Shown: piece after piece, positions 15,887-24,512 of the stretch
How positions within the stretch are numbered: the first letter of the stretch is position 1
Layout of the letters: each line of letters starts with the position of its first letter
DNA from: Archaeoglobi archaeon
GTDB lineage: Archaea > Halobacteriota > Archaeoglobi > Archaeoglobales > Archaeoglobaceae
Direction: 5' to 3'
Length of the DNA stretch: 56,031 nt
NCBI GenBank assembly: GCA_029259415.1
Contig: JAPDIW010000033.1
Coordinates: 1 to 56,031 of the forward strand
Translations under genes and position numbers: made by a program
The notes under the pieces: model-generated
Told to the model about the DNA's origin: nothing
The model's input: only the letters and a program-made list of their open reading frames with translations
Database searches by the model: none

Positions 15887-17242
15887 TTAAACTCCCCGTC
15901 GTAACATGGAAGTAAATATATAGTAAGATAAAATCACTCCAATGCTCATCAGCCCCAACCCCGGCTCGACGAAATACTGGAGCCAGAAGTTGTTGTAGGG
16001 ATTGGGAGTGTATGGCTGAGCGGGATTTGCGAGCATGTAGAGGTTTACGGTAGAGGTTGCAAGCAGCAATCCAGCCATTGTGATCCACCCGGCAATTGAA
16101 GCAATCTTTGATTCTGTCAATGTAAGATAGGCGAGCAGCAGAACTGCTCCCCAGAACACGAGCAGGATGTGCCAGTGCCCGATGTTGTATGCCAGCTCGG
16201 CCCAATCCCATACTTCCGCCCTAAATTCTGGATTGAAGAACCTTGGTTTTCTGAGGCTGATTGCGACTATGGCTCCGGGTGCAGCGACAAACGCCCATAT
16301 CCAGAGGTTTCCGAGTTTCAACCCCCAGTTTAACACACCCTTCGGGCTTCTTATCTCGTAGTTAGCGGTTCTGAACGACAGCATGAGTGTGCCGAAGATT
16401 AGAGCGAGTGCTGCTGGAGTGATTATCAGGTGTGCAATTTTTCCAAAAAACCACACAGAATAGGAGGCGAGAGCCATCACGGTTTCGCCAAAAATAACTG
16501 CGTATACTGAAATTTTCGTCCATTTTCCGGGCTTCAATTCCAGAATTTTTACTGATACCAAAAACACAAGGGCGAGTGAAAGAGCTATCATCGCATGAAG
16601 ATGCCCGGTCATCGCCCTCCAGACTTCATTTTCCTCCGCTAAGTCAGGATTGAACCTGCTCTGAATTTTGGCTTCGAGAAAGCTCTCCGCTGTGGTGTGG
16701 TCTATAAAGCTGCTCCCAACCCACCCACCTATGAGCGCCCCACCCAGAAGCAAAATACCAGCGATTATTATCGCCCAGTCCAGCAGACTTTTTTCTCGCC
16801 TTAGAAGCTCGAAGAGCACGAGAAGGCTTGCTGAAAAAGCAACCGCCAATCCTGCGATGAAAAGCCCGTGCCAGAAGAAGGTGTGATCAATGTAAGAGTA
16901 GGTTATGGCTCCTATTGCGACCATCAGAGCCCCAATCAGCATGAGGTTAAGTGCATCAGTATTTAAGCGGTATTGCCTTACAATCAGCGCCACCGTGCCA
17001 TACATCAGTATGATGAAGACCGCATGATAGTAGTGCGCAACTCTTGTAAGATAAAACTCCGCCATATCGGGGTCGGGATTAATTATCTCTGCAACTCCGT
17101 TTGAGTATCTCGAACCAGGCAACTCCTCAGGCAATCCCACCGCTTTCCTGAAGTCTTTAAAGGGTGGTGAGAGCAGAACACCAAATCCTATGATGATCAC
17201 CGCTAATGTGAAGGCAATAAGCATGTGGTGCTCTGCTCTCAT
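15887..17242 (-). CDS. 12-helix histidine-rich membrane protein, heme-copper oxidase-like
   Basis: This 451-residue membrane protein has 12 predicted transmembrane helices. Histidines sit inside helices: His70/His73 in helix 2 (RVAHYYHAVF), His125 in helix 4, His214/His216 in helix 6 (GHLHAMIAL), His271 in helix 8, and an HxH pair, His356/His358, in helix 10 (GHWHILLVF). Twelve helices with a helix-2 His and a helix-10 HxH is the heme-ligand pattern of heme-copper oxidase and NO reductase catalytic subunits. The adjacent helix-7 HH copper/iron site is not seen, so any active site would be different. Heme binding is inference. Start ATG 17242 has GAGGTGGCG upstream. It forms a pair with the preceding membrane gene and precedes fwdDBAC by about 100 bases. 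Confidence 0.6.
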   Translation of the reverse strand: MRAEHHMLIAFTLAVIIIGFGVLLSPPFKDFRKAVGLPEELPGSRYSNGVAEIINPDPDMAEFYLTRVAHYYHAVFIILMYGTVALIVRQYRLNTDALNLMLIGALMVAIGAITYSYIDHTFFWHGLFIAGLAVAFSASLLVLFELLRREKSLLDWAIIIAGILLLGGALIGGWVGSSFIDHTTAESFLEAKIQSRFNPDLAEENEVWRAMTGHLHAMIALSLALVFLVSVKILELKPGKWTKISVYAVIFGETVMALASYSVWFFGKIAHLIITPAALALIFGTLMLSFRTANYEIRSPKGVLNWGLKLGNLWIWAFVAAPGAIVAISLRKPRFFNPEFRAEVWDWAELAYNIGHWHILLVFWGAVLLLAYLTLTESKIASIAGWITMAGLLLATSTVNLYMLANPAQPYTPNPYNNFWLQYFVEPGLGLMSIGVILSYYIFTSMLRRGV

Positions 17243-17251
17243 TTCGCCACC

Positions 17252-17851
17252 TCACTCACAACAACCCAGTCCCTTGCTCGCATAAAGTCCAGCAGCCATA
17301 ACGAAGGTTGAGAGGAATAGCAGTGGATGGAGCAAGAACACGACAGTTTCAAAGGGCAGTAAGGGCTTCCCCGCCATTAGCGTTGCCAATGCTAAGCCAC
17401 CAACTGATATCAGCAAACCACCAACGCTGACAACTATTACTGTTGCAGAAACCTGCTTTCGCGCTGCAAGGATGAGTGGCAAGAATACAATGATGAGTCC
17501 GGAAATAGAGTGAACAAGCACCCTTGGAATTCTTGCCAGCTCTCCACCAACAGCTATGAGAATCAGCATTAAAACCACGAACGCGAGATAGTGCTTCCAG
17601 TATTCACTCCTGCTCGCAATTATTCCGGTAGCAAGCAGTCCCGGGTACAAAGAACCAAGATAAGGAGTCGCTGATAGTTGCAGAGCATCCAAACCCATCG
17701 TTGCGAGAGCAATTGTTATAATCAGGAAGCAAAGCGATGAGATTGCCCACAAAATCGCTGCCACATGTCTTGCTCTCGAATACAGCATAGCCGACACGAC
17801 CAAAAGCGCAAAAGCTGAAATAACCGTTACCCACTCTTCACCGGGAAACAT
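17252..17851 (-). CDS. Polytopic membrane protein, partner of the 12-helix protein
   Basis: This membrane protein of about 199 residues has six or seven hydrophobic helices and no recognised family. Several histidines lie near helix ends (RHVAAILW, YWKHYLAF, VLVHSISG, LLHPLLFL), and two adjacent cysteines are at the C-terminus (GLGCCE). The frame is open from an ATG at 17926, but ATG 17851 starts directly before the first helix and has GGTGAT upstream, so it is preferred. The stop lies 9 bases before the next gene, which implies cotranslation and perhaps one complex. It is divergent from the ribosomal superoperon. Confidence 0.55.
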   Translation of the reverse strand: MFPGEEWVTVISAFALLVVSAMLYSRARHVAAILWAISSLCFLIITIALATMGLDALQLSATPYLGSLYPGLLATGIIASRSEYWKHYLAFVVLMLILIAVGGELARIPRVLVHSISGLIIVFLPLILAARKQVSATVIVVSVGGLLISVGGLALATLMAGKPLLPFETVVFLLHPLLFLSTFVMAAGLYASKGLGCCE

Positions 17852-17929
17852 ATCTATCACCAAATTCAATTCGGTTAGAGTGGGGCATAACCTTTTTCCC
17901 GAAAATATTCGATGGTTGAGTTTCAAGAA

Positions 17930-17940
17930 TTACTTTTATC
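17930..17940 (+). promoter_or_regulatory. TATA-like box of the ribosomal superoperon
   Basis: TTACTTTTATC is centred about 27 bases before the ATG at 17963. No ribosome binding site is visible before that ATG. This is the expected arrangement for a leaderless archaeal transcript that begins at or next to the start codon. Confidence 0.5.
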
Positions 17941-17962
17941 AACTGCCTGCTGATTTATCCCA

Positions 17963-18733
17963 ATGCTCTCGATAGCGATACCCTCCTCATCCCTAATCAA
18001 CGAGAGGGATGAGAAGATAAAGACGTATAAGGTGGGGCTGATAGCGAGGGCTGCGGCAGTTTTCAGAGTAGATGAAATAATAATATACTACGACCCAATA
18101 CTTGATGATTCCGAGTTCATTGCCGAAATACTCGAATACCTCGAAACACCACAGTATCTGAGGAAACAGCTTTTCCCTCTCAAAAAATCATTGAGGTACG
18201 TCGGTTTGCTTCCTCCTCTCGCCATCCCCTCTCACACGTCGAAACATTTAAAAGTCGGTGAAGTGAGGGAGGGCGTTGTAAGACACGTTGCCCCTGACGG
18301 GACGCGATGGGTGGATGTCGGCATCGACGCCCTGGCGCCCCTGAAAAGTGATGCGGAAAAGGGCGCCCGCGTGACCGTCAGGATCTGTTCGAAGACGCCG
18401 TTGCGAGTTGAGGAGGCGGAGCCCCAGGAGTATTGGGGTTACAGGGTGAAAAAGCTCCGGTTGGAGGAGCTCGTAAGAAGAAAAAATCTGGTGGTAACCT
18501 CACGAAAGTGTGAGGTTGTGAAACCACCAGCGTTAAGACGGGACGTTACGCTCGTATTTGGAAATCCGGAAGAGGGTGTGTTCGAAATCGCGAAAAGGTT
18601 GGGGATCAAGATGGAGGCAGAGTGCTGGAATGTGGTGCCGAATCAGGGAACGAAAACCGTGAGGTTAGAGGAGGCTATCTTTGCGACTCTTTCACTTGTT
18701 AATTTTGCAGACTACTGGGGTGGTTTGGAATGA
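17963..18733 (+). CDS. SPOUT-class putative RNA methyltransferase (DUF171)
   Basis: This 256-residue protein belongs to the COG2106/DUF171 family, predicted RNA uridine N3-type methyltransferases with an alpha/beta-knot (SPOUT) fold. An OB-like insertion is seen at about 95-145 (HLKVGEVREGVV...VDVGIDALAPL). The knot region is at the C-terminus (VTLVFGNPEEGV, then NVVPNQGTKTVRLEEAIFATLSLVNF), where S-adenosylmethionine binds in this fold. It lies at the head of the ribosomal protein operon and overlaps L3 by 4 bases. This location is conserved in many euryarchaea and fits an rRNA or ribosome-related target, which is unproven here. Confidence 0.8.
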   Translation: MLSIAIPSSSLINERDEKIKTYKVGLIARAAAVFRVDEIIIYYDPILDDSEFIAEILEYLETPQYLRKQLFPLKKSLRYVGLLPPLAIPSHTSKHLKVGEVREGVVRHVAPDGTRWVDVGIDALAPLKSDAEKGARVTVRICSKTPLRVEEAEPQEYWGYRVKKLRLEELVRRKNLVVTSRKCEVVKPPALRRDVTLVFGNPEEGVFEIAKRLGIKMEAECWNVVPNQGTKTVRLEEAIFATLSLVNFADYWGGLE

Positions 18734-19725
18734 AGTATCATAGACCGAGAAGGGGTTCTTTAGCGTTTTCTCCAAGAAAAAGGGCGAAGAGCATTGTTCC
18801 AAGAATCAGGTCGTGGCCAGAGTGCGATACAGTAAGAATGCAGGGATTCGCAGGCTACAAAGCAGGAATGACACACGTGGTAATGATAGATGACAGAAAG
18901 AACTCTCCCACCTACGGTGAGGAGGTTGTGGTTCCTGTTACCGTAATAGAGACACCACCGATGAAGGTTGCAGCGGTGAGGGTTTACAAGAAGACGCAGT
19001 ACGGAATGCAGATTGCAGCAGAGGTCTGGAGCAACAATCTAGATGACTTCCTCGACAGGAGGCTGAATCTTCCCAGAAAGGAGCCCGATGTTGAGAAGCT
19101 CAAGAAAGCGGTTGAAAACGGTGCTTCGGAGGTGAGGGTTGTAACATACACGCAGCCTTATCTCATCACGGGAGTCCCGAAGAAGGTTCCTGACGTTATG
19201 GAGCACAAAATTGGAGGAAACGTTGAAGAGGCTCTTGATTACGCAATATCCAAGCTTGGTGGCGAAATAAAAGTTTCTGAAGTTTTTGATGAGGGTGCGA
19301 TTATCGATGTTATAGCGGTGACAAAGGGAAAGGGATTCCAAGGGCCAGTTAAGAGGTGGGGTGTGATTACGCTGGATGCAAAGCATGCGAGGAGCAGCAA
19401 GCACAGAAGGGTCGGAAACCTCGGTCCCTGGAACCCCCACCACGTGAGATGGACAGTTCCGCAGGCAGGACAGATGGGATTCCACCAGAGAACCGAGTAC
19501 AACAAGAGGCTCATCAAGATTGGAGAGAACGGGGAAGAGATTACTCCAAATGGTGGGTTCCTGCACTACGGAGTAATCAGAACACAGTATGTGCTCGTAA
19601 CTGGCTCGGTTCCGGGGCCGGTTAAGAGGTTGATAAGAATGAGAGACGCAATCAGGCCACCAAAGGCGGAGTTTGATGGTGTGAATATTGTTTACGTAAG
19701 TACAACATCCAAGCAGGGGAGATGA
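18730..19725 (+). CDS. rpl3: Ribosomal protein L3
   Basis: Large-subunit protein uL3, 331 residues, which reaches towards the peptidyl transferase centre. Family signatures are the basic start HRPRRGSLAFSPRKRAKS, the GYKAGMTHV motif, and the loop VTKGKGFQGPVKRWG...HRRVGNLGPW. The ATG overlaps the methyltransferase stop by 4 bases (ATGA), so translation is coupled. It is the first ribosomal gene of the operon. Confidence 0.97.
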   Translation: MKYHRPRRGSLAFSPRKRAKSIVPRIRSWPECDTVRMQGFAGYKAGMTHVVMIDDRKNSPTYGEEVVVPVTVIETPPMKVAAVRVYKKTQYGMQIAAEVWSNNLDDFLDRRLNLPRKEPDVEKLKKAVENGASEVRVVTYTQPYLITGVPKKVPDVMEHKIGGNVEEALDYAISKLGGEIKVSEVFDEGAIIDVIAVTKGKGFQGPVKRWGVITLDAKHARSSKHRRVGNLGPWNPHHVRWTVPQAGQMGFHQRTEYNKRLIKIGENGEEITPNGGFLHYGVIRTQYVLVTGSVPGPVKRLIRMRDAIRPPKAEFDGVNIVYVSTTSKQGR

Positions 19726-19727
19726 AT

Positions 19728-20486
19728 ATGAAGGCAAAGGTCTTGAGCCTGAAGGGAGAAGTAACAGAGGAAATAGAACTTCCTGAGGTATTCTCAGAAG
19801 AGTTCAGACCGGATATAATCAAAAGAGCTGTGCTGGCCATTCAATCTCACCGCAGGCAGCCCTACGGGCCTAATCCGTTAAGTGGTGTTGACTACTCATG
19901 GGAGAACTGGGGTCCGGGACATGGATACGCGAGAGTTCCGAGATGGAAGCTCGGCAGAAGGGCTGTTGTAGTTCCTCAGGCTGTTGGAGGGAGAAGAGCT
20001 CATCCACCAAAGCCGGAGAGGAAGTGGGCAGAGAAAATCAATAGGAAAGAAATGAGGAAGGCACTTAAGTCAGCAATCGCCGCTACAGCAAACGAAGAGA
20101 TTGTGAAGCAGAGAAACCACCTGTTTGACGGAGATCTGCCAAAAATCGTGACTGATGAGATTGAGTCGGTAAGCAGAACGAAGGAAGTTGCAGAGGTTTT
20201 CAAAGCAATAGGTGTTTATGCTGATGTTGAGAGAGCAAAGGATAGGAAGAGATACAGAGCTGGCAAAGGAAAGATGAGGGGGAGAAGATACGTCAAGAAG
20301 AAGAGCGTTCTGCTGGTAGTTGGCAAGGATGGTGGAGTTGTTAAGGCAGCGAAGAACCTGCCGGGTGTTGACGCAGTCCTTGTTAAGGACTTGAATGTAG
20401 AATTACTAGCTCCCGGCTGCCATCCGGGAAGGCTGACTGTGTGGACGAAATCAGCGGTTGAGTATCTGGGTGAGTGGTTATGCTGA
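19728..20486 (+). CDS. rpl4: Ribosomal protein L4
   Basis: Large-subunit protein uL4, about 252 residues, lining the exit tunnel. RRQPYGPNPLSGVDYSWENWGPGHGYARVPR is the conserved tunnel loop region, and WAEKINRKEMRKALKSAIAAT follows. ATG 19728 is preferred, with GGGGAG 7 bases upstream. ATG 19722, overlapping the L3 stop, would add two residues. The gene ends inside the start region of L23. Confidence 0.96.
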   Translation: MKAKVLSLKGEVTEEIELPEVFSEEFRPDIIKRAVLAIQSHRRQPYGPNPLSGVDYSWENWGPGHGYARVPRWKLGRRAVVVPQAVGGRRAHPPKPERKWAEKINRKEMRKALKSAIAATANEEIVKQRNHLFDGDLPKIVTDEIESVSRTKEVAEVFKAIGVYADVERAKDRKRYRAGKGKMRGRRYVKKKSVLLVVGKDGGVVKAAKNLPGVDAVLVKDLNVELLAPGCHPGRLTVWTKSAVEYLGEWLC

Positions 20487-20725
20487 TCAAATGCTTCCTT
20501 GTTACGGAGAAAAGCGTTGCGGAGCTTGAAAAGAACGTTCTGACGGCAATAGTGGATATGAGGGCGAGAAAAGAGCAAATCAAGAAAGAGATTGAAAAGT
20601 TGTTCGACGTTGAAGTGGAGAGAGTGAACACGCTGATAACTCCGAAGGGTGAGAAGAAGGCTTACATCAAGCTTAAGCCCGATTACTCGGCGGAAGAAAT
20701 TCTTTCCAAGCTCGGAGTGTTCTGA
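20480..20725 (+). CDS. rpl23: Ribosomal protein L23
   Basis: Large-subunit protein uL23, 81 residues, located at the tunnel exit, where it docks SRP and the translocon. Signatures are FLVTEKSVAELEKN, KKEIEKLFDVEVERVNTLITPKGEKKAYIKL. ATG 20480 has GGTGAG upstream and overlaps the L4 stop. A GTG at 20474 would add two residues. Confidence 0.95.
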   Translation: MLIKCFLVTEKSVAELEKNVLTAIVDMRARKEQIKKEIEKLFDVEVERVNTLITPKGEKKAYIKLKPDYSAEEILSKLGVF

Positions 20726-20736
20726 GGTGGTGATGT

Positions 20737-21450
20737 ATGGGTAAAAGAATAATCTCCCAGAATAGAGGAAGAGGAACCCCAACATACAGAGCTCCCTCTC
20801 ACAAGTATAAGACAGACGCAAAGCTTCTGAGGTTCAAGGACGAGGTAGTTGAGGCGAGGGTTATTGACATTCAGCACGATTCTGCAAGAAACGGTCCTGT
20901 TGCTCTGGTTAGGCTCCCCGATGGTTCTGAGACTTACATTCTTGCAGTTGAAGGTCTTGGGACTGGCGATGTTATTTACGCTGGCGATCAGGTTGAGATT
21001 GCATCCGGGAACATGACATATCTGAAAAACATTCCCGAGGGAACTCCGGTTTGCAACATCGAAGCCCAGCCCGGTGATGGTGGAAAGTTTATCAGGGCAA
21101 GCGGAACTTTCGGCTTTGTAGTTTCAAGAGAAGCTGATAAAGTCCTCGTTCAGATGCCTTCTGGAAAGCAGAAATGGTTCCATCCGAACTGCAGGGCGAT
21201 GATAGGTGTTGTTGCAGGAGGAGGCAGGACTGACAAACCCTTCGTTAAGGCTGGAAAGAAGTACCATAAGATGAAGAGCAAGGCTGCAAAGTGGCCAAGA
21301 GTGAGAGGAGTTGCGATGAATGCTGTAGATCATCCTTTTGGTGGTGGTAAGCACCAGCATGTTGGTAAGCCCAAGACTGTTAGCCGTAACGCTCCTCCAG
21401 GAAGGAAGGTTGGAAGTATTGCAGCCCGCAGGACGGGCGTGAGGAGGTGA
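20737..21450 (+). CDS. rpl2: Ribosomal protein L2
   Basis: Large-subunit protein uL2, 237 residues, which binds 23S rRNA near the peptidyl transferase centre. The archaeal N-terminus [21 protein letters not shown] and the conserved segment near the C-terminus with [19 protein letters not shown] are both present. The His in that segment is the residue linked to peptidyl transferase function. GAGGTGGTG precedes the ATG. Confidence 0.97.
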   Translation: MGKRIISQNRGRGTPTYRAPSHKYKTDAKLLRFKDEVVEARVIDIQHDSARNGPVALVRLPDGSETYILAVEGLGTGDVIYAGDQVEIASGNMTYLKNIPEGTPVCNIEAQPGDGGKFIRASGTFGFVVSREADKVLVQMPSGKQKWFHPNCRAMIGVVAGGGRTDKPFVKAGKKYHKMKSKAAKWPRVRGVAMNAVDHPFGGGKHQHVGKPKTVSRNAPPGRKVGSIAARRTGVRR

Positions 21451-21454
21451 TAAT

Positions 21455-21856
21455 GTGGCGTTAAAGAGTAAGGTTGTCAGACCGAGAGATTTCAAGTATC
21501 GCGGTTACACACTTGAAGAACTTCAAAAAATGACACTTGACGAGCTTGCAAAGCTTCTCCCGGCAAGAGAGAGGAGGAAAATAAAAAGAGGCTTTACCGA
21601 GCAGGAAGAAAAGCTCTTGAGAAAGCTAAGAAAGAAGGGAATGGCGAGGACGCACTGCAGGGACATGGTAGTGCTGCCCGAGATGGTTGGAAAGGTTGTG
21701 TTTGTGCATAACGGCAAGGAGTTCGTCAGAGTGGAGATAAGGCCGGAGATGATAGGTCACAGGCTGGGAGAGTTTGCTCTAACCAGACGCTTCGAGAAGC
21801 ACAGCGGTCCAGGTGTTGGTGCTACGAGGAGCAGTAAGTATGTGCCACTGAAGTGA
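21455..21856 (+). CDS. rps19: Ribosomal protein S19
   Basis: Small-subunit head protein uS19, 133 residues. It includes the family core [27 protein letters not shown] and [35 protein letters not shown]. The start is GTG 21455, with GAGGTGAT just upstream. The archaeal N-terminal extension (about 40 residues) is present. It overlaps L22 at its stop. Confidence 0.96.
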   Translation: MALKSKVVRPRDFKYRGYTLEELQKMTLDELAKLLPARERRKIKRGFTEQEEKLLRKLRKKGMARTHCRDMVVLPEMVGKVVFVHNGKEFVRVEIRPEMIGHRLGEFALTRRFEKHSGPGVGATRSSKYVPLK

Positions 21857-22323
21857 TGCCTATGGCGAGGGTTAACTACGCTTACAAGCCTGAGGATGAA
21901 ACGAAGGCTGCGAAGGCGATGGGCTACGAGATGCCGATCAGCTTCAAGCATGCTGTTGAAATCTGCAGGGAAATCAGGGGAAAGAAGATAGATGAGGCAA
22001 TGAAACTGCTTGAGGAAGTAGTTGAAATGAAAAGAGCCATTCCGTTCAAAAGGCACAAGAAGAAAGTGGCGCACAGAAGGGGTTTGGAGAAGTGGTACGC
22101 AGGGAGGTATCCGCAGAAGGCTGCGAAGTACGTTCTGAAGGTTCTCCAGAATCTTAAGGCAAATGCAGAGTACAAGGGTCTGGATATGGATAATCTGGTT
22201 ATAGTGCACGCTCAGGCTCAGAAGGGGAGAGTTATTGAGAGATACATGCCGAGAGCGTTTGGAAGGGCAACTCCGAGATTTCAGCAGCTGACAACAGTAG
22301 AGCTTGTAGCAGAGGTGAGGTAA
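21856..22323 (+). CDS. rpl22: Ribosomal protein L22
   Basis: Large-subunit protein uL22, about 155 residues, whose loop lines the exit tunnel. The archaeal form is recognised by RVNYAYKPEDETKAAKAMG, ISFKHAVEICREIRGK and RYMPRAFGRATPRFQQLTTVELV. The first ATG (21856) shares its A with the S19 stop codon. GTG 21853 and ATG 21862 are alternatives. The stop overlaps the S3 start by 1 base. Confidence 0.95.
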   Translation: MPMARVNYAYKPEDETKAAKAMGYEMPISFKHAVEICREIRGKKIDEAMKLLEEVVEMKRAIPFKRHKKKVAHRRGLEKWYAGRYPQKAAKYVLKVLQNLKANAEYKGLDMDNLVIVHAQAQKGRVIERYMPRAFGRATPRFQQLTTVELVAEVR

Positions 22324-23012
22324 TGGCGGTAGAGAGAAAGTTCGTCCAGGATAGGTTGAAGAAGCTGATGGTCAAGGAGTGGATCAAGGATGAAGTGAGG
22401 AGTGCAGGTTTCGGAGGAGTGGACATCCTGCGAACCCCCCTCGGAACTCAGGTTACGCTGTTCGTTGAAAGGCCAGGATTAGTCATAGGAAAGGGAGGAA
22501 GGAGAATCAGAGCTTTAACTGAAAAGCTGAAGGAATTCGGCATCGAGAATCCGCAGGTCAGCGTTGACGAGGTTGAGAAGCCAGAGTTCAACGCCCAGCT
22601 AATGGCTTCACTGCTTGCAAGAGCATTAGAGAGGGGATGGTACTTCAGAAGAGCTGGCTACAGGTTCCTCTACAGAATCATGGAGGCCGGAGCAAAGGGT
22701 TGTGAGATTGAAATCAGCGGAAAGCTTGTTAGCGAGAGAGCGAGAACCGAGAAGTTCGTTGCAGGCACGATTATCCACACTGGAGATCCCGCTGAGAGCA
22801 TGGTTCAGAAAGGCTTTGACATAGCCATCAAAAAGCTGGGAGTTCTTGGGGTTAGCGTGAGAATAATCCCGCCCGATGTAACCTTGCCTGATGAGTTTGA
22901 AGTTAAGGATGTTAATGTGGAGCAGCTGAGGGGTGAAAGCGGTGAAGATGAAGGAGATAAGGGAGATGAGCAGGGAGGAGAAACTCAAGAAGCTGAGGGA
23001 ACTGGAGCTTGA
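22323..23012 (+). CDS. rps3: Ribosomal protein S3
   Basis: Small-subunit protein uS3, 229 residues, at the mRNA entry site. The KH domain contains the VIGKGGRRIRAL loop. The C-terminal domain includes GCEIEISGKLVSERARTEKFVAGTIIHTGDPA. The protein ends in a low-complexity acidic tail rich in Gly, Glu and Asp (about the last 25 residues). The coding of that tail overlaps the start of L29 in another frame by about 65 bases, an unusually long overlap for this operon. Confidence 0.96.
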   Translation: MAVERKFVQDRLKKLMVKEWIKDEVRSAGFGGVDILRTPLGTQVTLFVERPGLVIGKGGRRIRALTEKLKEFGIENPQVSVDEVEKPEFNAQLMASLLARALERGWYFRRAGYRFLYRIMEAGAKGCEIEISGKLVSERARTEKFVAGTIIHTGDPAESMVQKGFDIAIKKLGVLGVSVRIIPPDVTLPDEFEVKDVNVEQLRGESGEDEGDKGDEQGGETQEAEGTGA

Positions 23013-23139
23013 ACTTCTCAAGCTCAGAACTCTCGTGAGGAGCGGCGGTGCAGTGGAAAACCCGGGAAGAATTAGCCTCATCAGAAAGGACATCGCAAGG
23101 CTGAAGACGGCATTATGCGAGGAAGGCTACAGGGTGTAG
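22948..23139 (+). CDS. rpl29: Ribosomal protein L29
   Basis: Large-subunit protein uL29, about 63 residues, near the tunnel exit. The two-helix hairpin is visible: REMSREEKLKKLRELELELLKLR and [16 protein letters not shown] 22948 gives the usual start MKEIREMS. GTG 22942 or 22933 would lengthen it slightly. Its first third lies within the 3' end of rps3 and its last 25 bases overlap rnp1, so three genes are interlocked here. Confidence 0.93.
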   Translation: MKEIREMSREEKLKKLRELELELLKLRTLVRSGGAVENPGRISLIRKDIARLKTALCEEGYRV

Positions 23140-23423
23140 AAGTGATAGCCAGGGACTGGATTGGCCTGAAGGTGGAAGTTGTCGAGAGTCCGAACAAAAG
23201 TGAAGTCGGGATAAAGGGAGAAGTGGTTGATGAGACTCAAAACACGCTCAAAATAATGACTGAAAAAGGTTTAAAAGTCGTGGCGAAAAGAGGTAGAACC
23301 TTCAGAGTGTGGTATAAGGGTAAAATCATGAGGATAAAAGGTGATCTGATAAATTTCAGGCCTGAGGATAGGATAAAGAGAGGGTTGATGCTGCTTAAAA
23401 GAGCCAAAGGTGTGTGGATATGA
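23115..23423 (+). CDS. rnp1: RNase P protein component 1 (Rpp29/POP4)
   Basis: Protein subunit of archaeal RNase P, which pairs with Rpp21 and supports the specificity domain of the RNase P RNA in tRNA 5' maturation. It is 102 residues with an Sm-like beta-barrel: [28 protein letters not shown] and [24 protein letters not shown]. It is embedded between L29 and S17, the standard archaeal location. It overlaps L29 by 25 bases and touches the S17 start, so its synthesis follows ribosome synthesis. Confidence 0.94.
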   Translation: MRGRLQGVEVIARDWIGLKVEVVESPNKSEVGIKGEVVDETQNTLKIMTEKGLKVVAKRGRTFRVWYKGKIMRIKGDLINFRPEDRIKRGLMLLKRAKGVWI

Positions 23424-23755
23424 GGGATATTGGTATTGATGTGAAACCTCCTGAAAGGGAATGTGTGGATAAAAACTGTCCGTTTCACGGGACGCTATCA
23501 GTGAGGGGACAGTTGCTTCGCGGTAAAGTGGTTAAGACTTACGGAAAAACCGCAGTGATTGAAAGAGAGCTTATTAGATACGTTCCAAAGTTCGAGAGGT
23601 ACATGAAGAAGAGGTCGAAGCTTCACGCTCACAACCCGAGATGCATCAGAGCAAAACCGGGAGATATAGTCACGATTGGCGAGTGCAGACCGATTAGCAA
23701 GACGAAAAGCTTCGTAATTTTGGAGGTGGTAGGCAATGAAGGCAATAAGAGCTAA
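23420..23755 (+). CDS. rps17: Ribosomal protein S17
   Basis: Small-subunit protein uS17, about 111 residues, an OB-fold binder of 16S rRNA. Recognised by [28 protein letters not shown] and [40 protein letters not shown] 23420 overlaps the rnp1 stop (ATGA). GTG 23414 is a less likely alternative. The last 20 bases overlap L14. Confidence 0.95.
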   Translation: MRDIGIDVKPPERECVDKNCPFHGTLSVRGQLLRGKVVKTYGKTAVIERELIRYVPKFERYMKKRSKLHAHNPRCIRAKPGDIVTIGECRPISKTKSFVILEVVGNEGNKS

Positions 23756-24134
23756 CATTCCGAGAGCTTTACCAACAGGAGCAAGACTGGTTTGTGCAGA
23801 TAACACTGGAGCCAGAGAACTCGAGATTATAGCAGTTAAGGGCTACAAGGGAGTTAGGAGAAGATATCCCGCTGCGGGTGTTGGAGACATCGTCGTTGTT
23901 ACGGTTAAGAAGGGCACTCCCGAAATCAGGAAGCAGGTGCACTACGCGGTTATCGTCAGGCAGAGGAAGGAGTACCGCCGTCCAGATGGGACGAGAGTGA
24001 AGTTCGAGGACAATGCGGCAGTAATAACAAATGATAGAGGAGAACCGAGAGGTTCAGAGATTAGAGGGGCTGTTGCGAGAGAGGCTGCGGAGCGCTTCTC
24101 GAAGATAGGCACGATAGCATCTGTTATAGTGTGA
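23736..24134 (+). CDS. rpl14: Ribosomal protein L14
   Basis: Large-subunit protein uL14, 132 residues. Conserved features are [43 protein letters not shown] and the C-terminal [26 protein letters not shown] inside the end of rps17 serves as the ribosome binding site for ATG 23736. The two genes overlap by 20 bases in different frames. Confidence 0.97.
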   Translation: MKAIRANIPRALPTGARLVCADNTGARELEIIAVKGYKGVRRRYPAAGVGDIVVVTVKKGTPEIRKQVHYAVIVRQRKEYRRPDGTRVKFEDNAAVITNDRGEPRGSEIRGAVAREAAERFSKIGTIASVIV

Positions 24135-24144
24135 GGTGGGTAAA

Positions 24145-24507
24145 ATGGCAGTTCCAAAGTCAAAACAACCAAGGAAGCAGAGAAGGTGGCTTTACAAGAC
24201 GGCCAAGCTTCATGAGAGACACAAGCTTCTTCACGCTACTCTTTCAAAGGATCTCAGGAAGAAATACGGAAAGAGAGCGATAAGGGTTAGAAGGGGGGAT
24301 AAAGTCAAAATCATGAGAGGGCAGTTTGCAGGCCACGAGGGAAGAGTGCTTGAAGTCGACATGAAGAGGTGCAGAATCACGGTTGATGGTGCCACCGTTA
24401 CGAAGTCTGACGGGACTGAGGTTGCAGTTCCCATTCATCCGTCAAATGTCATGATCATAGACCTCGGCGAAGTTGACGAGGTCAGAAAGAAAATACTTGA
24501 GAGGTGA
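24145..24507 (+). CDS. rpl24: Ribosomal protein L24
   Basis: Large-subunit protein uL24, about 120 residues, an assembly initiator with a KOW motif ([27 protein letters not shown]). The archaeal start [15 protein letters not shown] corresponds to ATG 24145, with GAGGTGGG upstream. An in-frame GTG at 24136 overlaps nothing useful. The stop overlaps the region before S4e. Confidence 0.95.
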   Translation: MAVPKSKQPRKQRRWLYKTAKLHERHKLLHATLSKDLRKKYGKRAIRVRRGDKVKIMRGQFAGHEGRVLEVDMKRCRITVDGATVTKSDGTEVAVPIHPSNVMIIDLGEVDEVRKKILER

Positions 24508-24512
24508 TTGAG

